Shown here one piece after another: positions 38,601 to 49,660 of a stretch of 64,000 nucleotides of DNA; position 1 is the stretch's first letter, and each line of letters starts with the position of its first letter. The notes beneath the pieces were generated by a model. That model was not told the origin of the DNA, ran no database searches, and saw only the letters and a program-made list of their open reading frames with translations. This stretch comes from Drosophila pseudoobscura (Eukaryota; Arthropoda; Insecta; Diptera; Drosophilidae). The stretch spans positions 11,222,001-11,286,000 of the forward strand of contig NC_046679.1 of the NCBI RefSeq assembly GCF_009870125.1, given 5' to 3'. The position numbers and the translations under genes are program-made.

Positions 38601-41600
38601 TGCAAGTTGGGGAGATGGGGCAGAGAGCAGAGCCCCTAGAGGAGCACTCTCTCACGCTAGAAGTCCTGACTTGGGCCTGACTCAGACTCTGGGCCCGATT
38701 CAATTAAGTGCTCGCGGAACGCATCCATGTGGCATTCTAAGCGCTAATTGCTCACCGCCGCCGCATTTTGTTTCCCGTCTATGGGTGCTGCTGCTTCTGC
38801 TGCTGTCTCCAGCTTGTAGTCGATTTGTATCTCTCTCTCTCCTCCCACGCCGGGGCCCATGGCATTCGCCTAATGATTGGACAGCGGAGATAGTGCAGCG
38901 GAGAAGACTGCTGGAGAATGTTGCGTGTTAGCCAGGACAGACCTGGCCAAAAGCCGTAAAATTCAATGGCCCAGTGCTCGCACACAGACACACACACACA
39001 CACAGAATACTCGTACATCATGTGCAAAAGATCAGCAAAGCGATAATTATACAAAGTATTAGTTCAAGTGAGAGCCGAGCCTGTCTCTGACTTGGCATGA
39101 CCCAAAGCTGTGGCTGTAGTTGTTGCTGGAGCCATGGACTGTCTGTGGTTGCCATGCGTAAAGGTGCCAGCCGGAGAGTTGATTGAACCCACTCAGGCAT
39201 TAGAATGGGGAATACGGAGATGGGCCCTGGAGATGGGCCTGGGCACAGGGCTAGGGTTACACAATTGAAAGAGAACTGCTCCCAGGCCGGGCAAGTCATT
39301 GCACCTGTGATAGAGATCTCTCTCTCTTTCTCTCTTCTAATTACCATTCCTTACCTTTGCGAAGCCTTCGTCTAAATAGTGTCAAAATGAATTCTAACAC
39401 GCCAACCCAGCAACCCAGGTCCCGAGCTCCAGGTCCCAGTTCCAGTTGCCTGCTCCCTCTGCCGCCTCTAGCGAACCGAAAACATTTGCACTGGTCAAGC
39501 TCTGAAGACGGTAGCCGTCTTCGAGTTTGTCTTGGCCGTGGGTCTCCATCATTGTCTTGTCTTGTCTTGTTAGCGTGCCGGCGGTATTCTCTTAGACAGC
39601 GATTAGTAGCCAGTTGTGTGGATGTGGCGCCAGGGTGAATGTCTAAGTGAGATGCGAAATGCATTTCCAATTGCCGGCCTACCGGCCTGCCGGGAATACC
39701 ACAGAAAGAACCCTTCTTTAGCTACGGCTACATCCTATCATAAACTCTAATTAGCAGACACCGACACAGACACGGACCGATCGACCGACCGCTTGCCCGA
39801 ATTGGGTCAGAGCGGCTACTAATTGCCATAAATACGAGTATGAATAAAAGCCGCAAATGTTTGCCATTTAATTAACATTTCGAACACGTTTTTGGACCGG
39901 CAACGTGTTATACAAATCGGAATTAGCATATTCACGCCGAGTAGACGAGAAATTGCATAAAACGTCGAACCAAAAATAGACATGCCCCGCGACACAGTCC
40001 ACGACGACAAGTTCAAGTTCAATGACATCGAAACAACAATAGGGAAACAGCATACATAATATGAGCTATGATTATGGCATCCACACCAACAGAAGCACCA
40101 CTCCAAGATACAGATACAGATACATCCGTACAGATAGGTGTCTGTAGTGTCTGTTGTCTCGATGGGAAATCTGGGCTTACCAGTATATTGTATTACTCAA
40201 CCTCAGACGGCGTTTTGCTCTACTAAACAGCAAAAGATATTCATTTGCATTTCCCCAGCGAGCGCCTGGGAGGAGGCGGATGGGATGGTGGATTACTGTG
40301 GGCTCTGCTTCGCTACGCTTTTCTTCTCTTCAAACAGAAATTACAGCAATCATTGAAAACCATTTCATTGTCAAGGTGAAAGGTGGAATGGGCCACACGG
40401 CACTCGGCAGTCGGCACTCGGCACCAAGCGCCGAGGCGTTAATAGCCAAATTGTGTAATTGCAATTGTAATTCCATTCGGTTTGGTCGAAAAAGAAACGG
40501 CTGCTGCTGTCGCTGCTGCTGCTGCTGTGGTTTAAGCCCTGTCTGTGGCTACACGTTCCCGTTACACTTCAAATTGCCTGGCAGTTAACCGCAAGCGTAT
40601 TTACTTAAATGAAATTAGCCCCCGACCTTGTCGCAGGAAGTTGAGAATTTAATGCTGATAAAAATCAAAAGATCTGCCTGCCTGCCGGGCTGCCTTCTCA
40701 GTGGATTTCCGCCTCCGATTCTGGTTCACACGCTGCTCTGGAGTTCTAACCATTTAATTGGAGAATCAAGTGCAACGGCAACTGCGGCCCTTTGGCGGTC
40801 TGGTCAATGGCCTCGCCCCCATACAGCGGTGGGACTTGCGTCTGCGTGGGCTTAAATCAAAACCAACTAAGTGGCTCGCCGGCCTGCGTCTGCGTCGGAA
40901 CATTTAAGCCAAACAAATGTATCTTTTATGAGTGTCTCAAGCTCATGGTCAATTTATCATGCGCAGAGACTGGGACACACGATAGAGTTCACAGTCGCAG
41001 ACGCAGACGCAGACGCAGACCCGGCTTTGATTTCGCTTCACACCAACTCAAAATCTGAAAAGCGTCTTCTGACAAATTGATGGACGACTGGGCGATGCGA
41101 GGCTGGTGGGCCGGGACACAGAACGGACACAGCCAAGCGAAAGGAAGGGAAAGCATGAATGCTTAGCATAAACGCTTGTTTATGGCCAAGAACATGGGAG
41201 TCGGGTGGGGTTGGATGTTTGGAGTCATGGGGCCCGGCCTGGCCGGGGCGGCATCTAATTGTGTCACCGTCGAAAGTTTCTCCGCCTCATTGGCAAATCT
41301 GTTTGGCAGTCTCACGTTCGATGGGTGCTGTGCTGCTTCGTGCGGGCTGTGCCGCTGTGGCTTGCCCCGCGGTAACCCGCAAGTTCGTGATCTCTAACTC
41401 TGCGTACTTGTTCTCTACGTGGCTATGAAATTCCTCAGCCACGCAGCCAACACATCTTCGGCATCGCCATCGCCATCGTCATCGTCATCATCGTCATCAT
41501 CCTCATCGCCATATCGGTCAATGGTCAGCGGCTTTGGCCAGCTTGTTTGCCAAGCAAACAGCTCCGACTCGGAGTTCTACAGCTACTTCTACGTCTACTT

Positions 41601-44600
41601 CAGAGACGACTCCGACTGGGATGGAGGGCAGACAACAATGTACGGATGGTATGGCTATGGCCCCTAGTGTCAGTATGTTTGCATATATAAAATATTTACG
41701 ATCGCTGGATCGGCAGCACCACCTGAGGCAGCTGAAGCAAATGGAGAAGGTAGCCACACGGTCTGTGCGGCTGTGGGCCTGTGGGCAGCCGTACCGTTTG
41801 GTGCTATCAACGCCTCTGATAAGCCAAATCCGCCTTGCCACTTGACATTGAACCTGGTCCACGTCTGGGTCTGGGTCCGTGTCCGTGTCTGTGTCTGGGC
41901 CCGAGCTGATGGCAAAAATGTTAATTATATGCGCGTGGCTAAGCTGATGACTGGACAACGTTAAATCTTGATTAACGCTGCCTCAGTCGATGCTTCAGAG
42001 GCTTCTGCCTCAACCTCAGCCCAGGGCCTGATGACGACGATGATGCTGAGGCTGACGCTGATGACATCAGCCGAGCCATGCAATTAATATCAAAGCATAA
42101 TGATGTGTACCTCAGACCCAGAGCCAGAGCCAGAGACAGAGCCACGGCCAGCGCTAGAGCCTGGCCAGAAAGTTCTGTTGGCACGCACAAAACTTTTAAG
42201 CCATCGATAGCTCGGATAGCTGACTGGCTGACTGGCTAGCTCGGGCTGCTAATACAAGCTAATTAGGCACAGCGGCAAGTGAACATCGCTTACTTCCGCA
42301 CATCTTTATCTTGGGACTGGGACTGAGACTGGGACTGAAGCTGGAGCTTCATATGGAGCCGAGAATGGGGGCCATAAAGCGCCGATTTATGTGCGCAATA
42401 AACAAAAATATTGAAGATCTTTGCTCAGCGTACTAATGCCTTTGTAATTGGTTATAAATTAAGAAATCACAAAAACTGGCTATGGGGGGAAATAAAATAT
42501 ATTTGATGGTTAGGGAACTGCCGTCAGAATTACGGAATGGGAAATGGGAGATGGCCAAGGTTCAGTGACCATCATCGAGTGGTGTAGGTGTCAATTGGCA
42601 AGTCCCAAGAATCCACAGAATGGGAAATCATGGCCAATGGGAAATCAGAAGAGAACACCTGCTCTGCCTGATCTGTTCTGTTGTGTTCTGTTGTGTTCGA
42701 TTCTATAATAAGCATGAGAAAAACGAGATACGAAACTCACGTTCGAAATTGATTGATGAAAACGCCCCAATGAAAATAAGCGAGCCAGCAGGCAGCCAGC
42801 CGACAGCTTGCAGAAGGCAGAAACGGGCATAAAAAAAAGGCATCAAATTGAAATTGCCATCTTCGATTCGTGGCTTATAAAATAATGGTAATGTGTTGCG
42901 GCTACCGAGATGCCTAGACCATCGCCATCGCCATCGATCCACCGACCTTGAGCTTGAATTAAAACTTGAACTTGAGGCATCTCTCTTTCAGCTGGCGATG
43001 GCAGTTAAATTGCACAATTTGCCCGGGGGCTGGGTCTTACGGTTAACTGTTTGGCTATGGCCAAGCTCTTGGCTGACACGATGCTCGTATGATGCCAAAA
43101 TGTTTTCGATATCTGTCTTAATAGCTGCGCAAACAATTGGCGTATGGAGCGTTTAGAGCGCTTGGGATCGATCGCTGGATCGATCGCTGGATCGATGGAT
43201 GCTGGGGCTTTTGTTATGACGCAAATGCCACTTGTTGTGAAGTATCTCACTCCGCTGTTAATCATCTCTAGAGTCCGAGTGCCCGGCTGACATTTGCGCT
43301 AGTCCTATTGATTTATTGCTCGCATCTGTCGGCGGCTGAAGCAGAACCACAACCAGAACCAGAGCCAGATACAAATGTATCGCGTGAGCCCAACTGTTGA
43401 GTCATGCGTTAGCTGCCACCTCATACTCGTACATGTATTTATAATGGAACAATTCAATTACCAGAGCATGCTGAGAAGTTCTCCCGAGCCGCGGCTCCAA
43501 GTTCATCAAACTCAAGTGGTGTCGGTACCCTATACACGACCACTCTTCCACTCTTCGAATGGGGAGGATGGGATGCGGATGGGGGATTGGTTTGGGGTCC
43601 ATTAGGCCGTTTTGTTGGCTTGTTAGTGTAACAGATTTGTGACTGTGTGTAATAATCAATAAATAGGTGAGAAACCCTGGCGGGGTTTCCAGCAGAATCA
43701 ATGTTTAAAGCTCCATGGGTCGCACTCTCTCCCTTCGTCTCTACCTCTCCATCGCCCATCTCTTCATTCGTTCTACCATTCACAAAAATTCTTTTCCATT
43801 TTATTTCGTTTTTCGTTCTTCAGATACATTTCCATATGCAGCCCCGGACACCGGAGTTTTAGACATGTGTTAATGAAAATTCCAAGAATTCTGAATGCAG
43901 CCATCGAATGGTGAAGTGGCGGCGTGGCGGAGTGTGGTGCCGAATGTGGGTCAACGAGCTGACTATTGTCGCCTATCGTTTTGACTAGGCCAAATCAGTC
44001 AGAGCTGGACACGTTGACGTTGCACCGGGAGATGGTGCTGGAGGTGGAGACGGAGAAGGAGAAGGAGATGGAGTCTCGCTCGTTGCCTGTTTATTGAAAG
44101 CCCATTAAACAATGGCACGCTGGGTCTGGGTCTGGTTATGGCCTCGGCTCGGTTTGGCTGGTGTGGGTACGGGTACTAGTACATTTTGGTTTTGGCATTT
44201 CTTGTCTTCTGCCGCTGACCGATATTCCCGGACATTGGAGAACTGCACCGTGGCTGCGTCCGGCGTCAGTTGGGTCTGGGTCTTGCTCTTTTTGGGTTTA
44301 TTTGCCTTTAAGTTCTGTTTAAACAAGTCGTTAAATCGAACACGCCTAGAGTCAGGCTGGAACCGTTAGGCATCGCCTTTTATTGCCTTGGTAAATGTGA
44401 AAGTTAACACATTGCTGGGCCCTGGCAGATGCAGATGCAGTCGTAGATACAGCAACAGCACCAGAAACAGAAACAGATACAGATACAGATGCGTCTAAAT
44501 ATGCAGTCGCGTTGCTGATGATGGCAAAGACCATTAGCACTTGCTTTTAATTATACGACGAGTGCGGACGGACACTCCCCGAACGGGACAAGCAAGCCCT

Positions 44601-45209
44601 CCAGTTGTACGAGTATGTGTGTGTCCGGTGTCAGTTCCCGTCGATTCCAATTTAAATGGAAACGCATGACACAATTGAATTTGGGACACGACACCACCCC
44701 CGCAGCATCCCCAGCATCCGCAGCATCACCAGCATCCGAATGGGCCTGCTCTTAATTAAATTTCGCCACCGAAATGCAACAGACTTTTGGGCAGTCATGA
44801 CCACTGACGACCCCTGACCCAGGACAAGCGACAGGAAGATCCGGCAGCTGTTGTTGCCGTCTGTCTGATGGCAATTTGTCACAATGGCTTTAATTAGTCG
44901 AATTTCTGCCTGGAACTCGGGGTCAGTGCGGATGCGGATTGGTGTTTTTCGGATCCCGGAATTTATGGGAAAATAATCAAAATAGACAAACAGGGCATAT
45001 GGGAGGATTTGGCATAGATTACGAGGCTGCACTCGCACTCGCACTGGCACTCCGGCACTACTTGGGATACTTAGCTGGCTAAACATAATTTATGTTGACA
45101 TAATAAACCACTTACCGGCTTGTGTGGGTATCAGCATTATGGCCAGCAGGGCCAGCGTCAGAGACACCAGCTCCTCGAGTCCCAGCGGACTCGAACGTCT
45201 TCTTGTCAT
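23694..45209 (-). CDS. Tnc: Tenectin, mucin-like extracellular matrix protein with VWC domains
   Basis: Five coding exons (45209-45116, 32433-32236, 32168-31914, 31854-23865, 23796-23694) give 2879 residues; all junctions are GT..AG and keep the frame across the 12.7-kb first coding intron. Residues 1-31 are a signal peptide (core LTLALLAIMLIP). Von Willebrand C domains lie at about 32-97, 120-182, 218-280, 1138-1203 and 2723-2784, with a partial sixth at 2821-2862 (CLIDNRTYEVG, then CDPQQCIPGP). Between them are two very long acidic Ser/Thr/Pro/Glu-rich stretches, likely O-glycosylated. Family knowledge: tenectin is secreted by epithelia such as tracheae and hindgut, fills lumens and acts with PS2 integrin in wing adhesion. 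I find no RGD in this translation. The C-terminus is basic (AAGRKR). This size fits the D. melanogaster protein. Confidence 0.95.
25622..26040 (-). repeat. 105-bp tandem repeat in Tnc exon 4
   Basis: Units recur at exactly 105 bp (about 25639, 25744, 25849, 25954), each encoding 35 residues with VDSTTVAPAKE..DLAATATPA..KE.SEKEPS. Exact period and near-identical sequence show recent duplication or homogenisation. All copies preserve the reading frame. Confidence 0.85.
26640..26745 (-). repeat. Degenerate 18-21 bp repeats (EKPTEE type) in Tnc
   Basis: The frame encodes KPTEEEKPIEEQKPKEDEKP and related units of about six to seven residues. A similar block recurs at about 28190-28270 (EKPIDEKKPTEEDKPSEEEK). 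Confidence 0.7.
30320..30540 (-). repeat. 48-bp tandem repeat in Tnc exon 4
   Basis: Units start at 30327, 30375, 30423 and 30471, with a diverged fifth at 30519, and encode the 16-residue motif TPAPAGSSEDEEDVKA. More diverged units of the same type continue to about 30850, so the tandem core sits inside an older array. Confidence 0.85.
37018..37080. repeat. CCCATG/CCCAGG hexamer array
   Basis: About ten hexameric units with single-base changes. It is one of many hexamer-period arrays in the Tnc introns. Confidence 0.8.
43164..43201. repeat. 12-bp tandem repeat GGATCGATCGCT
   Basis: About three copies, each holding the palindrome ATCGAT. Confidence 0.8.
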
Positions 45210-45217
45210 GGTTGTAA
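45210..45217 (-). other. 5' UTR part of the Tnc signal-peptide exon
   Basis: A long CT-rich tract (GAGAGA on plus, 45229-45241) precedes the acceptor TTGCAG at 45223-45218, so the exon starts at 45217, eight bases before the ATG. An upstream noncoding exon is therefore required. Confidence 0.7.
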
Positions 45218-46582
45218 CTGCAATGGAAGAGAGAGAGAGAGCGGACCAGAGTTATGGTTAGTACGTGATTGGCGTTATAGAAAGGACGAGCACGAGGATG
45301 TGGGCCCCTCAGTGCCCATTTGACAGGCTGGCAGCAGGAGGACCGTTTAACCCTTAAACAACAATCAAATCGAGCCACAATATGTTCCTTAAACGACAGC
45401 ACTTCATTAAAAAAGCATGACAAGGCGCATGCCGCCTCATCTCTCCTCACCTCTCGTCTCGTCTCAATTTATTTCTTTTCTTATTTCGTTTCCATTTTTT
45501 TCTGTGTGCGCTGAAAATTTTCAATAGCTCTTCGGCTTACAAAAGCAATTTACGTGCACAAACAGCAGAAATTTCGGGCGGGTGGGACTGTTGACATGTG
45601 AACCGAATGCCACCAACGCCACCACCACAGTCAGCACCACCACATCGACTACTTGCACCCCTCCCGGGTGTCCGGAGTGTACGGGATGTCGATGTCCTGT
45701 CCTGTCCTGGCCGGCACAGTCCTGCCCTCGGCTGACTGACTGGCTGTTTTTCTTCAATTGTTTGCGGAAATCACTTGTTTGCCGATTTGACAGATGTGCA
45801 ATTTTCCCTGACATGCCCGCCGTCTTGCCTCCCTATCCCTCCCCTGCCGTCCAGACCCAGAACAGACCCGGAACTTCCTTCTGCTCGCCGGAAAGGTCAA
45901 AAATCGTTCAAGAGATACGAGTACGCATACAGGGAAACCTGCCCGAAAGTTTCTGTGAAGTTTTTCTTCTTTTCTCTGAAGTTGCTGATTGAAAATGTCA
46001 GCCACACGCCGAAGAAAACTTCCCGAAATTGTGCACCCCCCACTTGGTGTTCAGCCAGTGATCCCATCGTTATAATTAGCGGGCGGCAACCGCCACATAT
46101 CACAGCTTATCGGTTGACAACTACCTAACTAACGTGACTCGCAGGTCCCGCCATATATAACCGGGTTTATGGTCGACTCGATTGGGGGTATAATGGCGTC
46201 GAAGGGCCGACGACACATACGTTTCATATTTTCATTTATTAGCCAAGTTTCCTTTCGGCTTTTATTTGCTTTATGTTACTTTAATCAAGTCCCAGGAGAT
46301 GCAACACGTGAGTGTGCCAGACCGATGCGATGCGAGGCCGATTCCATTGAGGGGTGGCTTTGGACCTGAGGGTGAGGCTAGGGAGAGGGATGGTGAGGGG
46401 TGGTTGAGTGCCGGTTTGAGAGGGGGTAAGAATAGGAGGTGGGGATGCCCGTACCCGCACCCGCACCCGTACGGATGATTGTATATGGGTGGGCGTGGTC
46501 GGTGGGTGGATTATGCAATTTTATACCTTTCATAAAGCAATAAAATCTTCCAGGCGAAGCACCATGGGACAAAATGGTTTTT

Positions 46583-46668
46583 TATCGATAAATGTGAGGG
46601 TAGATCGATAGTTATCGGAGCTAGCGATACCTTGTTGCATTTAAATCGAAGTAAAATCTAGAATATCG
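46583..46668. promoter_or_regulatory. CGATA cluster, candidate BEAF-32/DREF element
   Basis: Within 86 bases there are six CGATA cores on either strand: a perfect DRE TATCGATA at 46583-46590 (two overlapping cores), then 46606-46610, 46613-46617, 46625-46629 and 46664-46668. BEAF-32 binds clustered CGATA sites at insulators and promoters, and DREF binds TATCGATA. The site is inside the large Tnc first intron, with no gene start recognised nearby. Confidence 0.55.
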
Positions 46669-49573
46669 ATCGCTTTTCTTTTCCCTGATGTCCCCTGAGG
46701 AACTTGTCACTGTGGAATGGTATCCCATTTTGGTTACTCTTCTGGGGGGTCATATCGAGCTCTCTCCTCCGCAATATTTCGCCTCCCCTTCTGCTATTCT
46801 CGTGAAATCTGAGTGGTTTCCGTTACGGCCCCCACTCCGCACCGCTCTGGCAACGTACTCGTATTCCCCCCCTCGGGCAGCTGTTTGGTTTACTCGCTAA
46901 CGAAACAAGCAAATAAAAATCGGCTAATGCTGGGGCTGCAGCTGGAGCTGAGGCTGGAACTGGGGAAGGCGAATGAGCAACGCTCGACGCTCATCATAAA
47001 TGCGCGAATTGTGCTCATTAAAATGCAGGCGAACTGGGGGACGAGGGAGAGAGCCCCAACCTGAGCCCCGGGAGTCACAAATATCACTGCTGCGTGCTGG
47101 GGCAGGGGCAACGGCAACGGCAGCAATGCCACAACAAACAGCAACAGTAACGAGAGAGGTATGCAACACACGAAGCCGCCTCTCGGTCAAGTTGAAAGAT
47201 TGCTCCGCTGATGCTGAGGCTGAGGATGAGGCTGCGGCAGCGGCTGTGACTGTGGCTGATACTGATGCCGATGGTTGTGGCTGCGGCTGTGGATGATTCT
47301 GATGGTGAAGCGTCTGCCTCTTCTGCTACCATCTCATTCGGAGTCGCGGCATGTTGATGACGAGTTGACATGACGAGCGACAATAACAATAATGATAATC
47401 TCACACAGCCAACAACAGCAACAGCAACAGCAACAACAACCTGGACCATGATAATGATGACGATAATGGTGATGAAGATGATGATGATGATGATGGGGAT
47501 GAGGATGAGGATGATGCCGCCTGCCTGTTTGGACTGACAACGGAAGCGACACAAACTGGCTATTAGTTGTTGGCCAAAATGGCACTTGTTCTAAAGCTAT
47601 TAGCAACACACGAACAGCGAACAGCGAGCAGTGAGCAGGCAACATGTTGCGGCCTACCAACTGGCTAGCAATTGGCAACTGGCAACTTGTTGCTGTAATT
47701 ATTCCACTGTACTGTCGTGGCTAAATGGCCAACAATTTTATTCTTTCTTATTTTCTGCAGCATAGCATAGCATTCAGTATTTGGGTTAAGACCAAATAAA
47801 GGGGTGGTCAGCAGCCAGCTGCCATGTGTCTCTGCCACAGCCGCCTCAGCCTCTCTCTGAGAGTGTGTGTGTGACACAAATTCAATTTGTGAATGAAGTA
47901 GTAGCCAAAAGTACACACACACATGTGGCACACAGCTCACCACACATCAGGAGGCAACTACTTTTACCCATCGGTACGAGTATTTGCCCAAAACGAGGCA
48001 GGCGCTTGTTACCAGTGCCCCAAAGAGGGGCGGACTCTACTGCTGCACATGCCACCAGATATCGGTCATGGGAAATTTGCAAGATTTTGGAAAAGCATCT
48101 GGCAAGGGCAAGGCCTGGGCCATGCATCTTCATCGTCTATGTATGTCTTCTTCGTCAACGGCGGCGGCGGCTCCGCGGTGGAGACCGTGTGGAGACCTGG
48201 TCTGAGTGGGTCGTCCATCTAACAATGGCCCACTGTTGATATGCGTTATGAAAAATGTATTCAGGTCCAGCAGGAGGCGGCTCATGCGTGAAGAGCGGTG
48301 GCAGAGGCCGTATTTGCATAGCACAGCCCTCCTTCTGCTTGGTGGAATGCGGAATGCCCACAAAGGGTAGGCACTGGACAGGCCACCGCTTCTTTGTGGC
48401 TGAGAAATTGCACAGGCTGTCTGGGGCAGGCCCCTGTCCCTGCCCCTGTCTCTGCCCATGCCCATGCCCATGCCCCTGACCCAACTCGTATTCGTTCTCG
48501 TATCTGGGGGATATCCATATCTACATTGTGGGCATGCGTGGAGGCTGCTGCCAGTTGCAAGTTGCAAGTTCCCATTTCCCCAGTTGCACAAATTGTGGCC
48601 CAGCTGCAGCTCTAATATAAATGTACGGCCAGAGAGGTGGAAACAAACAGAAAAAAAATTTACATTTCACAAAGGCAGACGGCCTCAATGGAGGGTGGGA
48701 AAATTTCACATGCATCCATGGGCAGCATTTTGACAGTCGGGGCACGAGTGGCACGGCCAGGGAGCGGAAGAGCGGAGGCTTCGTTAGCATATCAAAAGGT
48801 GTCTCTTGTCAGAGAGCTATCTTGTGTAGGCTGTCGTGTTTGTGTCTGGTTCTGTGGCTCTCTGGCTCTCTGGCTGTGGCACTGTGCCTGTTGCTATTCC
48901 TCTGTCTGTTGCCTTCGCTTTGAAATTTGTACCATGACCCACAAATATACTTTGGGGCACGCATCTAACGACGACCCATCGACAAGATCGCAGTCAGAGA
49001 TCGATAGCAATTTGCAATTTGCAAGCCGATGCTGAAGCTGAAGCTGAATGCAACTTCAGCTTTAATTGGATTCTGGCTGGTATCAAATTGACATTTAGCA
49101 CACAAGCGAACCCCAGTGCCAGTGCCAGTGCCAGTGCCAGTCCTAGTGCCAGTTCCAATCCCAATCCCAAGCCGATCCAGAGCCAAGCGATCTCCCCATC
49201 CCCATCCCCAGTGCTGCCGCCTGACCCCAACCTCACGCGTCCATCTGGGGATCTGCTGCTGCTGCTGCTGCCAATTGCCTCTACTCTCTGCTGGCTTATC
49301 GTATTACACTTCTTCGATTGCAATTGCTGCCACTGCTGTTCTGTTGTTTGGCGTTAATTTGGTTTTGTGTTCTGTTCTGGCTCTTCGTTCTTGCCACTGC
49401 CATCCATTTAACGGTCCCCAGGTAGGGGCTGCGGCAGTGGCAGTGGCAGTGGCAGCAATTGCAAATTGCATTTTTTACTATTTTATGCTTATGGTATTCC
49501 TTTTGTCTGGCCAATTGCCTTGTTCTGCACGTCATCCCCATAAATCCGCGAACGGCTGCGGGGCCCTCACACA

Positions 49574-49660
49574 TGAGCCTATCGCCAATCAGCAATCGCC
49601 GATCGCCGATTACCGATTGCCGATCGCCAATCACCCATCGCCTATCGTCCGTCTATCGCG
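49574..49660. repeat. Degenerate 7-8 bp ATCGCCG/CCGATTG array
   Basis: About ten short units of the type ATCGCCAATC, ATCGCCG and TTGCCGATCG follow one another with changes. Several units contain CCAAT. Confidence 0.6.

Larger units (their letters stand above)
32434..45115 (-). other. Tnc intron 2 (12.7 kb), no gene seen
   Basis: This intron separates the signal-peptide exon from the first VWC exon. It holds no convincing protein-coding frame on either strand. It is rich in CAG/CTG and GAT trinucleotide tracts (35433-35546, 38500-38560), hexamer-period arrays (32962, 33055, 35222, 36010, 37020, 37640, 40995, 41865) and CT-rich runs (34940-34957, 38827-38845, 39311-39335). A 12-bp GGATCGATCGCT unit is repeated about three times at 43164-43200. 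Enhancers are likely but cannot be placed by eye. Confidence 0.7.
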
